From contig JAJFHC010000052.1 in assembly GCA_021775835.1 (NCBI GenBank), positions 1-13,268 of the forward strand: a stretch of DNA of 13,268 nucleotides, read 5' to 3'. Shown in pieces: positions 5,845-13,164 of the stretch. Below the pieces are notes generated by a model. The model was not told the origin of the DNA. It saw nothing but the letters and a program-made list of their open reading frames with translations, and made no database searches. Position 1 is the first letter of the stretch; each line of letters begins with the position of its first letter. Made by a program: the position numbers and the translations under genes. The DNA comes from Hyphomicrobiales bacterium (GTDB lineage: Bacteria > Pseudomonadota > Alphaproteobacteria > Rhizobiales > JAJFHC01).

Positions 5845-7182
5845 ATGACCCTGCAGCAAGATATTCGCGCACACCTCCATTTTATCAAGGCTCGGCTGCG
5901 CGTGCTGTTGACGCCCGGTGTCAAACTCCCGCCGGGAGAGTTGGATCCGTCAGAAAACAGCATGTACAGCGACCCGATGTTTTATCTGGACCGATTCAAA
6001 AAACACGGCCCCGTTTTCAAGACATCCTGGGGCCGTCACCTTCTGGTGTGTATCCAGGGCAACGCGGAAGGCCGCCGCTTTCTGAACACCCACCAGGACA
6101 AACTCCGGGGCATATCATTGTCCTTGAAGAAACTGTTTCCTGGTGGGTTCCTCCGCAACATGACGGGTGAAGAACACAAAACCTATCGCAAGATACTGGG
6201 CACACCCTTGAGCAGCGATCTGATCGCTGTGCACGACCAAGCGCTGAGAACCCTGATGCGCAAGTCGCTGAGCGCATATTGCCTGGCCTGCCAGAATGAA
6301 GGACCGTCGCGCGCAAGTTTCCTGAGGCATCTCAACATCATTTCGTCGCAAGCCCTGATACACTTGATTTATGGCGTGCCCACGTCGGACCCAAGGTTTC
6401 ATGAACTCTGGTCTTTACACGACGAACTCGGCAAGGATGACCTTGTCTGGCGGACAAGTGACCGTGAAAAGAAATTGTTTGAACAGATACGCGGCCATGT
6501 TTGCAGGCTTGCAGAGTCAAAACCGGGACCCGTCGATGGGAGCGGGAGAAGTTGCCTTTCCGACATCTGCGAACAGGGCACACCGGACGAGACAGTGATT
6601 GGCAACCTCATCTACATGGTCGAGATGGGGCGCTATGATCTCTACGGCCTGTTACACTGGGTCGCGAAATACTTGAGCGGCAGTCCCGAGACCATCAACG
6701 CTCTTCGCGACGGCCCCCGAACATGTCCTGCAGGACACGGTGGCTCGGATACGGCGATCCCGCTCTCCCGCGCTGTTGTGTTGGAAACCTTGAGGCTCGA
6801 TCAGGGTGAAGGCGTGGCTCGACGGGCCTCCGGCGACATCGTGCATGATGGCCATCTTTTCCAAGAAGGAACGATGTTTCGAATGTGCCTTTGGGACAAC
6901 CACAAGAATCCGGATCGGTTTCCGGATCCCTTCCGATTCGATCCCACACGGTTCGTGAAACGGGACTACCAGATCGACGACTGGGCGCCGTTCGGCCTCG
7001 ACGCCCACAGGTGCATCGGAGCAGAAATTTCCATCGGCCTTGCAACCCTGTTTGTGGAGGAACTGGCTACCGGTTTCGCCTGGGATGTGGTCGACGACGG
7101 CCCACGCATTCGCGGCGCATACCATTGGGAGCCGAGCGACAAATTTGTTGTCTCACTGAACCAACGAACGCCGAGCATATGA
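5845..7182 (+). CDS. Cytochrome P450, divergent, with atypical I helix
   Basis: This is a 445-residue soluble bacterial-type P450, close to the usual bacterial length and without a membrane anchor. The K-helix ExxR is ETLR (Glu314, Arg317). The meander has 'NPDRFPDPFRFDPTRF', with PTRF in place of PERF. The haem loop is FGLDAHRCIG (383-392), with Cys390 as the predicted iron ligand. The C-helix region shows TGEEHKTYRKIL instead of the common HxxxR. The I-helix region reads NLIYMVEMGRYDLYGLL, so the usual A/G-G-x-D/E-T-T/S oxygen-activation motif is missing: no acid-Thr pair lies at the normal place. This suggests an unusual reaction (peroxide use, isomerisation or dehydration) or a degenerate enzyme. 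Start choice: ATG 5845 has only a weak ribosome-binding site, and a TTG two codons earlier is possible. No ferredoxin or reductase gene is nearby. Substrate unknown. Confidence 0.87.
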   Translation: MTLQQDIRAHLHFIKARLRVLLTPGVKLPPGELDPSENSMYSDPMFYLDRFKKHGPVFKTSWGRHLLVCIQGNAEGRRFLNTHQDKLRGISLSLKKLFPGGFLRNMTGEEHKTYRKILGTPLSSDLIAVHDQALRTLMRKSLSAYCLACQNEGPSRASFLRHLNIISSQALIHLIYGVPTSDPRFHELWSLHDELGKDDLVWRTSDREKKLFEQIRGHVCRLAESKPGPVDGSGRSCLSDICEQGTPDETVIGNLIYMVEMGRYDLYGLLHWVAKYLSGSPETINALRDGPRTCPAGHGGSDTAIPLSRAVVLETLRLDQGEGVARRASGDIVHDGHLFQEGTMFRMCLWDNHKNPDRFPDPFRFDPTRFVKRDYQIDDWAPFGLDAHRCIGAEISIGLATLFVEELATGFAWDVVDDGPRIRGAYHWEPSDKFVVSLNQRTPSI

Positions 7183-7323
7183 TACCGGAGGGTTGAGGGC
7201 ACACGTTGTTGTCGAACAATATCACGGCCTAAACCTTCAACATGGAGATGAGGGTAGCGCACGGTTTTCTCACTCGAAGATTGCCTGGTCATTCCTGCAA
7301 AAAGTCAGAAGGGACTGAAACTG

Positions 7324-8115
7324 ATGTCGATTACTGCTGAACATTCTAAGGCTTCTTTTCAAACCACGCCGGTCAATGCGGTGTACACGCCAGACAAGGG
7401 ACCCGGCCGGCATCGCATCGGTCTGGTTGTCTTGGCGAACGATTATGCGACCGAGCGGGATTTCATGAACATGCGGCCAAGCGATGACGTTGCCATTTTC
7501 GTCAGCCGCGTGCCCAACGAGAACGCCTGTACTGTTGAAAATTTGCATAAGATGGCCCCCCACATCACCACCGCAACTTCCTTGCTGGTGCCGGAAGGCC
7601 GGCTTGATGCCGTTGCCTATAGCTGCACGTCGGGAACCGTCGTGATGGGATTTGAGAAAATTCGCAACCTGATACATGCGGCCCGCCCAGGTGTGCCCTG
7701 TGTAACGCCTATCACCGCGTCACTTGAAGCCCTGGACAGGTTTGAGGCGCGCCGATTGGCGGTGCTGACGCCTTATGTGGATGACGTCAATGCTGCCATC
7801 GCCTCGCATCTTGAGGCGCAAAGCAAGGCCATTGCCGGTTTCACGTCGTTTCATATCGAGGACAATGAAGAAATGGCGGCGGTTCCCGGCGACGCAATTT
7901 ATCAAGCCGCACTGGAAGCCGATCGCCCAGACGCTGATGCCCTGTTTATTTCATGCACGGCGATACGCGCGGTTGATGTTGTCGAGCGGATTGAACAAGC
8001 ACTTGGCAAACCGGTGGTGAGCGCAAATCAGGCAATGTTCTGGCAGGCGCTTCGAGCCTCGGGCCATCAAAAACCGGTGAGCGGCTACGGCCGTCTACTT
8101 GAATTGAAAGATTAG
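7324..8115 (+). CDS. Asp/Glu racemase-superfamily enzyme (maleate isomerase / EutA-like)
   Basis: This is a 263-residue cytoplasmic protein with the two-domain Asp/Glu racemase fold. The first half contains RIGLVVLANDYATERDF (31-47) and LDAVAYSCTSGTVVMG (94-109, Cys101). The second contains RRLAVLTPYVDDVN (143-156) and DALFISCTAIRAVDVVERI (205-223, Cys211), then GKPVVSANQAMFWQALR (228-244). Two catalytic cysteines in 'SCT' contexts fit maleate cis-trans isomerase, where both are needed, and the EutA proteins found in ectoine-degradation clusters; arylmalonate decarboxylase has only the second. The ATG at 7324 follows AGAAGGGA at a proper distance. No other ectoine-catabolism gene (EutB to EutE or DoeA/DoeB type) lies in the window, so I do not assign that role. 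It follows the P450 gene after 141 bases, and co-transcription is possible. The first 28 residues are a variable extension. Confidence 0.82.
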   Translation: MSITAEHSKASFQTTPVNAVYTPDKGPGRHRIGLVVLANDYATERDFMNMRPSDDVAIFVSRVPNENACTVENLHKMAPHITTATSLLVPEGRLDAVAYSCTSGTVVMGFEKIRNLIHAARPGVPCVTPITASLEALDRFEARRLAVLTPYVDDVNAAIASHLEAQSKAIAGFTSFHIEDNEEMAAVPGDAIYQAALEADRPDADALFISCTAIRAVDVVERIEQALGKPVVSANQAMFWQALRASGHQKPVSGYGRLLELKD

Positions 8116-8356
8116 ACAATCCAGACCGTGTGGGTTGCAACAAATGAGTTTGTGATACTGACAACCTACCGCTTAATGAGGCTGTTGCCCTTGCTGGACC
8201 TGCAAGACAAACTTGAGGGGGCTGCCCGGGTCGCGCCTGTCCATCCCGACAGCGAGATTTTTCTGATGCCGCAGATCAAGAGTGGGTGACTCCGTCGGGA
8301 GAATGATGTCAGGTGCGGGAGCGGGCCAAATCGGACCTTCGAACGTGGAGACAGAA

Positions 8357-9091
8357 ATGCGAAAGTCGGCACGTATCTTTCCCATCCTGCTTGGCTTGGG
8401 TGGATTCTCGCTTATGACATCGGCTTGGGCTGCGGGATCCGAGGCCGACCTCAAGGCATGCGGCAAGACCAGCGGTGACGTCCGCATCAAGGCGTGCTCT
8501 CGTTTCATCGCGTCGGAAAAGGACGACAAAGACCGGTTGTCGTCCGCTCATTTCTATCGTGCCCGGGCGTTTGCAAGGCAGAAGGAATACGAAAAGGCGA
8601 TTTCCGACTACACGATCTCAAACGGGTATTTTGCACATCCGATCAACACTTACGAACGCGGCAACAGTCACATGTCCCTCCGGCAATATGACAAGGCTGT
8701 CGCGGATTTCACCCACACCGTCGAACGCCTCCCCGAACATTACTGGGCGTACAACAATCGCGGGGTGGCGCACCAGCGCCTCGGTAAACTCGAGCTTGCG
8801 GTCGCTGACTTCGGGCAGGCGATAAAGGAAGACCCCAACCCGGCGATCGCTTACAGAAACCGTGCCGGAGCCTATCTGAAATGGGGGAAGCCCGCTCTCG
8901 GCCTGCCCGATGTGGAAGAATCGCTCAAGCTGAATCCAGATGCCGCAAACGGCTGGCATACGAAAGGCCGCCTGCTGGAAGCACTGGATGAGCGCGACGG
9001 CGCCATTGCCGCTTACCGCGAGGCGTTAAGGCTCTCGCCGGTAAACCAGGATTCCAAGAATGGCCTGAAAAGGCTTGGCGTAACACCCTGA
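8357..9091 (+). CDS. Exported tetratricopeptide-repeat protein
   Basis: This is a 244-residue protein with a Sec signal peptide (MRK, hydrophobic core about 7-22, cleavage near AWA-A at 25/26) and five TPR-like helical pairs at roughly 62-95, 97-128, 130-161, 164-195 and 197-230. Typical TPR spacing is plain in 'YDKAVADFTHTVERLPEHYWAYNNRG' and 'LELAVADFGQAIKEDP'. A short cysteine-bearing N-terminal segment, CGKTSGDVRIKAC (Cys35, Cys47), precedes the repeats and could form a disulfide in the periplasm; this arrangement is common in small alphaproteobacterial TPR proteins. TPRs bind proteins or peptides, and no enzymatic residues are evident. The ATG at 8357 has GGAG eight bases upstream and starts exactly at the signal peptide; an upstream ATG-like start at 8282 would bury the signal peptide. 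It is convergent with the antiporter gene, with 33 bases between the stop codons. Its partner is unknown. Confidence 0.85.
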   Translation: MRKSARIFPILLGLGGFSLMTSAWAAGSEADLKACGKTSGDVRIKACSRFIASEKDDKDRLSSAHFYRARAFARQKEYEKAISDYTISNGYFAHPINTYERGNSHMSLRQYDKAVADFTHTVERLPEHYWAYNNRGVAHQRLGKLELAVADFGQAIKEDPNPAIAYRNRAGAYLKWGKPALGLPDVEESLKLNPDAANGWHTKGRLLEALDERDGAIAAYREALRLSPVNQDSKNGLKRLGVTP

Positions 9092-9124
9092 CCCTCGCTC
9101 CATGTGTGGTTCAAGTCGCAAGGC

Positions 9125-10792
9125 TTACTCACGATTTCTGTTTAAGGCTCCTTTTGTCTCGACTGCCTCGTGCAAGGCGTCGGCGCTGGCGGGCGCGTCC
9201 GGGTCCGCGGCCACAACGTGCGCCGCAAAACCAGCACCTGCTTCCGTGTAGACATTGAACACGCTGGCGACGCCGGCGACCTTTAACGCCTCGACTTCAT
9301 CCGGATACCGGGCCGTGGCGGCGACCTGTCCGGCGAAGTTCGCTTCCTCGAGCTGTTCAAGAACAGAAAGATTTGCCTGTAGTTTGGGCAAGGCCAGCAT
9401 CACGAGTTGAACCCGGTGGGTCTGTGTGATGCGGTCCCAGAAATCCGCATCGCCGGGATCGCCCTGCAGCACCTGCCGGTCGGCCGCCTGATGCCGCCTG
9501 ACCGTCACCGGATCCGAGTCGATACCGACCACGGTTTCTCCGTAGTGGTCCCGCATCTTGTCGTAGGCGCCCGTCCCGACACGGCCCATGCCGATGACGG
9601 CGATGGTTGCTTCACCCATGTCAACCAGACGGTCATCCTTCAGCCGTTCGCCCGATTGCAGGCGTCTCAGGAATGTCCGGTGCCTGGCGTAGAACTGATT
9701 GGCTGCGGCATTCAACACTGCCGAGATTGCGAAGGAGAAGGACACGGCAATCGCGATGACGATCAGCCACTGGGGGCCGATCCAGCCATTGCTCACGCCA
9801 ATGGCGGCGACAATCAGACCGAATTCGCTGTAGTTGGTCAGGTTCAGCGTCGAGATCAGAGACGTTCTTGCCCGGAGTTTGAATGCCGCGAAGAGGCCGA
9901 AAAACAGCCCCGACTTGACCAGGACGAAAGGCGTGATCAGGGCGCCGACCATCAGGGTCTCCCAGGTCGGCTGACCGGACAGGCCGATTGAGAGAAAGAA
10001 CCCGAGCAGGAACAGGTCCTTGAAGCCGAGCATGGTCTTGGCCAACTCGTCAGACTTGGGGTGGCTGGCGACCAGCACCCCCAGGACGAGCGCGCCCAGG
10101 TCGCCTTTCATGCCGACCAGTTCAAAGACCTCCGCACCGCCCAGGGCCAGCAGGAAGCCCAGCAGAATGAGCAGTTCTCCGTGACCGACGCGTTTTAGCA
10201 ATTGATGGAGCAGCGGGCGCGCCGGCACCAGGAGCAGCAGCAGGAGAGCCCATGGTGACGGTACCTTGTTGGCGGAGACCGCCAGGAAAATCACGGCCGC
10301 CAGGTCCTGGACGATCAGCACGCCGACCGAGATCCGGCCATGGAGCGATTTCATCTCGCCATTTGCTTCGAGCACCTTGACGACGAACACGGTGCTCGAG
10401 AAGCTCAGGGCGAAGGCAATCAGGAGCGATCGCGGCAAATCCAGCCCGGTGAAAAACGGGACGCCGGCCAGGGCAAGCCAGTAGATGGCGACCCCGAATA
10501 TCAAAACCACAAGTGACGTGTGCAAGCCGGTCACGGCCCACACCTGCGGTTTTGCAAGCGTTCGGAGATTGAGCTTCAACCCGACAGTGAAGAGCAGAAG
10601 GGTTATGCCCAGATCCGCAAGCTTCTGAAGCATGGTGCCGCTTGCAATACCGTAGGCATTGAGGATGAATCCCGCCGCCAGAAAACCAACCAGCGGCGGC
10701 AGGCCGGTCAGCCGTGCCAGGAACCCAAGGGCAAAGGCCAGGGAAATCCAAGCGACGTCGCCGACGGCAATAGCAACCCACTCAAAGTCCAT
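9125..10792 (-). CDS. CPA2-family cation/proton antiporter with RCK_N domain (KefB/YbaL type)
   Basis: This 555-residue inner-membrane protein has about 12 hydrophobic segments over residues 5-365, followed by a cytoplasmic RCK_N (TrkA-N) nucleotide-binding domain from about 395 to 510. Family landmarks are GLPPLVGFLAAGFILN (30-45), ITLLLFTVGLKLNL (63-76), ALSFSSTVFVVKVLEANGE (128-146), VGVLIVQDLAAV (156-167, with the conserved Gln-Asp pair), and NLTNYSEFGLIVAAIGV (317-333). The RCK domain starts with ATIAVIGMGRVGTG, the GxGxxG dinucleotide loop, and GIDSDP, whose acid should bind ribose. These proteins exchange K+ (or Na+) for H+ and are gated by cytosolic ligands. It is somewhat shorter than KefB/KefC (around 600 residues), and no KefF/KefG-like partner is present, so glutathione gating should not be assumed. 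ATG 10792 has AAGGA about ten bases upstream; the TTG at 10813 overlaps that site and is rejected. Confidence 0.9.
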   Translation of the reverse strand: MDFEWVAIAVGDVAWISLAFALGFLARLTGLPPLVGFLAAGFILNAYGIASGTMLQKLADLGITLLLFTVGLKLNLRTLAKPQVWAVTGLHTSLVVLIFGVAIYWLALAGVPFFTGLDLPRSLLIAFALSFSSTVFVVKVLEANGEMKSLHGRISVGVLIVQDLAAVIFLAVSANKVPSPWALLLLLLVPARPLLHQLLKRVGHGELLILLGFLLALGGAEVFELVGMKGDLGALVLGVLVASHPKSDELAKTMLGFKDLFLLGFFLSIGLSGQPTWETLMVGALITPFVLVKSGLFFGLFAAFKLRARTSLISTLNLTNYSEFGLIVAAIGVSNGWIGPQWLIVIAIAVSFSFAISAVLNAAANQFYARHRTFLRRLQSGERLKDDRLVDMGEATIAVIGMGRVGTGAYDKMRDHYGETVVGIDSDPVTVRRHQAADRQVLQGDPGDADFWDRITQTHRVQLVMLALPKLQANLSVLEQLEEANFAGQVAATARYPDEVEALKVAGVASVFNVYTEAGAGFAAHVVAADPDAPASADALHEAVETKGALNRNRE

Positions 10793-10945
10793 ACTACGAT
10801 ATCTTCCTTGCAACGAAACCGGACACTCACGTCCGGCAGGCCCGATGGCCGAACCTGACCGATCCGCCCGGCTGAATCACCACACGGCCCTGTCCTTAAT
10901 AGTCTGCACCGGCCGGTTCCGTCGAGCGACGCACCGCCGCCTGCG

Positions 10946-11323
10946 TCAATTGCACTGGAAGAACCGGACGGGCGAGATGCCGCCGCTTTCCTGGAACACC
11001 CGAACCGAGCGGTCGCCCTGATTGACAATTTCAAGTTCTGCTTTCCAGGTGTTGGTCGCATTGGAGCAGCTGGCTTTTGTGGAGACCGACTGTTCGCCCC
11101 GCAGGATCGCCTGTCCGGTTTTCTGCGGCCATTCGCAACTGAACCAATGGCTGCTGATCCCGGTCTTTGTCAGGTAGATGACGTCCATCTCTTCGATCTT
11201 GCCGTGATCGGCATCGCAAAGGCCGGGCTCGGACAACCAGAAGGTTTCAGCACCTGCCGAGGCCGCGGCCGGTGCCACGATCATCATGACTGCGGTCAAT
11301 AAAATGCTGAAACGTAGGGACAT
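10946..11323 (-). CDS. Small exported four-cysteine protein of unknown function
   Basis: I do not recognise a family. The 125-residue product has a clear Sec signal peptide (MSLRFSILLTAVMMIVAPAA, cleavage probably at ASA-GA near residue 23). The mature part of about 100 residues carries four cysteines (Cys36, Cys63, Cys86, Cys124), which suggests two disulfides in a compact, mostly beta periplasmic domain; alternating strands such as 'WKAELEIVNQGDRSVRVF' support this. There is no lipobox. The ATG at 11321-11323 is preceded by GGAGAAG at a good distance; a GTG two codons upstream is less likely. It lies 218 bases downstream of the metacaspase gene on the same strand and 153 bases upstream of the antiporter start. 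A link to the metacaspase, which also ends in a small cysteine-bearing domain, is only suggested by position. Confidence 0.8.
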   Translation of the reverse strand: MSLRFSILLTAVMMIVAPAAASAGAETFWLSEPGLCDADHGKIEEMDVIYLTKTGISSHWFSCEWPQKTGQAILRGEQSVSTKASCSNATNTWKAELEIVNQGDRSVRVFQESGGISPVRFFQCN

Positions 11324-11541
11324 CGCCACTTCTCCAGATCCGACCCTGAAAGGCTATTGCATTCTCATCGCCGGCACAAATCCATCGCCCGGCAAAGCGC
11401 CGTCGCCTGCAGCGGCGGCCCGAGGCCGGCCCAACCGCCTGGAGCGGACATCGACCGGACGACTTCGGATGAGTTCACTGCGGCCGCGGTCTTTGATGTG
11501 TCAAATATCCCCGTTCTCAGCCCAGAGGCGTGCAGGCCGGT

Positions 11542-12825
11542 TCAGCCGGCAACGCGGGCAAACTTGCCGCCACAGCCTGGAGCAAATGCGCCCGAACCAG
11601 TGTTGCCTTTGAGGGCGCCATTAAAATATTTCTTTCGCCGGCCCTTAAATTTGATTTTTCCAGATCGGGAAACCGTGCCAGGGCCATTTCGTGTTTTGAA
11701 ACGGCCGTTTCTGATGTTGAAGTAATATGTCTTGCTTTTCTTGAAGCAGACTTGGGTGAATTTCCAACGACCGTCAAATGGATGGCCGGTTTTGTTTGGC
11801 TCGGGAGATTTCCGGGGCGGTTTTGTTTCCGCGGGCGACGGCTTTGCCGAAACGCTTGCGACCTGTTTCTCCGCGAGTTCCTTTAAACGGGCCCGGGCGA
11901 AACTTGCATAGACGCTATCGGGGAATTTCTTGATATATGCCTTCAGTATCCCGGCACTATCGGTATCTTTTGTGACATCCCATGCCGTTGCGGCGGCGTC
12001 GTGATTGACTTTTTGCGGTTCGGACGGGGTCCGCGTTCCCTGCGTGAAATAAAACTCCCCGATGACTTCATCATAATACGCCGGCCGTTGTTCGTGTGAC
12101 ACCTTTAAGGCGAGGCGGCGGACCTCACGGCGCACTCGTCGCGCCGTATCGGTCAAGGAAAGTCCGGGCATTTTTAGAAGTGGAACGAGGGTGCGGGTGA
12201 ATACGGAATTTGGATGGGGATCGCCGCCACCAAGTTCATCGAGAGCCATCTGCCCTACACCGGCGGAATACATGATAAAGGTGCCTTCCGGTGCGGCCAT
12301 ACGGGCAATTCCACGCGTACCGCCAAGACTGCGGGTTCCCTCCTTTGGAAAGGGATTGTTTCGGCAAGCGTCCAGAATGATCAAGCTGATCCTGGTTCCG
12401 CGGCCACGAATAGAATCCAGAATTTGATCGACACTGATGGCTTCCGATTTCAGGAACCCTTCCTGCCCCAGCCTGGCCTCGGGCGTGTCCGTGGGCAGGA
12501 GAAAATTCTGACCGGAAATTTCCACGCCATGGCCGGCAAAATAGAACAGTGCTTCATCGCCAGCTTCGAGTCTTGAGGTAAATTCATGAATCTTCCGGTT
12601 CAACGCGCGTCGGCCTACATTCTCCGCCCTCAAGATATCGAAGCCAAGTCCACGGAGCGTTTCAGCCATAACCTGCGCGTCATTTACGGCCTTCTTCAAA
12701 TCGACGATGTTCTCATAGTCGTCGTTTCCGACCACGAGCGCGATGCGTTTCCCTGCGAATGCAATTGAGATATTGGCCGCAACGATCATGAAGACTGCAA
12801 AGTTCAATGCGATTGCTCTGAGCAT
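11542..12825 (-). CDS. Exported caspase-like protease (metacaspase, peptidase C14) with C-terminal extension
   Basis: This is a 427-residue protein. A signal peptide (about 1-24, ending IAFA) is followed by a caspase p20-like domain: KRIALVVGNDDYENI (26-40), DALFYFAGHG-type motif at 91-100 with His99, and LIILDACRNNPF (148-159) with Cys154, the catalytic dyad. DIL, YSAGVGQMALD (186-196) and NSVFTRTLVPLL (206-217) are typical of this group. Residues 277-317 form a helical segment (AWDVTKDTDSAGILKAYIKK, FPDSVYASFARARL) often seen after bacterial caspase domains. A Pro/Lys-rich linker (about 325-346) leads to a small basic beta-rich domain (346-427) with Cys360 and Cys418. Prokaryotic metacaspases generally cleave after Arg or Lys. 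The ATG at 12823-12825 has GGGAGGA six to seven bases upstream. The signal peptide places it in the periplasm, which argues against an intracellular death effector. Confidence 0.88.
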   Translation of the reverse strand: MLRAIALNFAVFMIVAANISIAFAGKRIALVVGNDDYENIVDLKKAVNDAQVMAETLRGLGFDILRAENVGRRALNRKIHEFTSRLEAGDEALFYFAGHGVEISGQNFLLPTDTPEARLGQEGFLKSEAISVDQILDSIRGRGTRISLIILDACRNNPFPKEGTRSLGGTRGIARMAAPEGTFIMYSAGVGQMALDELGGGDPHPNSVFTRTLVPLLKMPGLSLTDTARRVRREVRRLALKVSHEQRPAYYDEVIGEFYFTQGTRTPSEPQKVNHDAAATAWDVTKDTDSAGILKAYIKKFPDSVYASFARARLKELAEKQVASVSAKPSPAETKPPRKSPEPNKTGHPFDGRWKFTQVCFKKSKTYYFNIRNGRFKTRNGPGTVSRSGKIKFKGRRKKYFNGALKGNTGSGAFAPGCGGKFARVAG

Positions 12826-13024
12826 CAGGTCCTCCCGAAGTGCGTTTGCCGCTGAAAACCTAGTTTATCACGGTTGCATTTGCAGACCTAGGTCGCGTTT
12901 GTCGCCCGTCCGTTGGCAATCCGGTGAAAATCAATGGATGTTATTGGCCGACGCCAAGGGATCGTCAGGTGTTGACCGAGTTGGCCTGTCGGCACAACTT
13001 TTTTTGGGGCAGAGAGTCCGCTTG

Positions 13025-13047
13025 GGGAGAATGTGCCATGTTCTCCC
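13025..13047 (-). terminator. Possible hairpin terminator after the transporter-like remnant
   Basis: GGGAGAA (13025-13031) and TTCTCCC (13041-13047) are perfect 7-base arms around a nine-base loop, starting 13 bases beyond the stop of the leftward membrane-protein fragment. The position suits a terminator, but no U-run follows, so only a weak or rho-assisted terminator can be proposed. Confidence 0.35.
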
Positions 13048-13059
13048 TTCGGGTCACTA

Positions 13060-13164
13060 TCAACCAATCTGCGTCATCAGCGTGACCGTAAGCAGGGACG
13101 CCACGGTAGAAATCATGATCGTGCGGGCAATCGCTGCCACCGGAACTTTATAGTCGTCCGTGAT
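13060..13164 (-). pseudogene. C-terminal remnant of a membrane protein, probably an AEC-family transporter
   Basis: This leftward frame ends in TGA at 13060-13062 and encodes a tail including DDYKVPVAAIARTIMIST and VASLLTVTLM. A short hydrophilic loop with 'Y-x-V-P-V', an alternating 'A-x-x-A-R-T-I-M-I-S-T' and a final transmembrane helix resemble the last helix of AEC (auxin efflux carrier-like) transporters, which often end 'YGVxVERAxxxILxSTxLS'. No start codon is available: immediately upstream, in the same frame, is the TAG that ends the transposase fragment. The fragment therefore seems to be the surviving 3' end of a gene cut by an insertion sequence. The AEC assignment rests on a 30-residue match from memory and could be wrong, but that this was coding for a membrane helix is likely. 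Confidence 0.45.

Noticed and set aside
7324..8115. A full ectoine-degradation cluster around the EutA-like gene
   Set aside because: None of the other ectoine utilisation genes is in the window, and the neighbours (P450, TPR protein) do not belong to that pathway.
9407..9991. A 194-codon open frame on the plus strand
   Set aside because: It is a shadow of the antiporter RCK and membrane region, with a His/Asp-rich translation lacking family features.
11542..12825. The metacaspase as part of an intracellular anti-phage or abortive-infection system
   Set aside because: It has a signal peptide, and no sensor, gasdermin-like, CRISPR or NTPase gene lies beside it.
12743..13153. A 136-codon open frame on the plus strand over the metacaspase start and the region upstream
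   Set aside because: It overlaps the metacaspase signal peptide antisense and then the transporter-like remnant. It has no ribosome-binding site and no domain.
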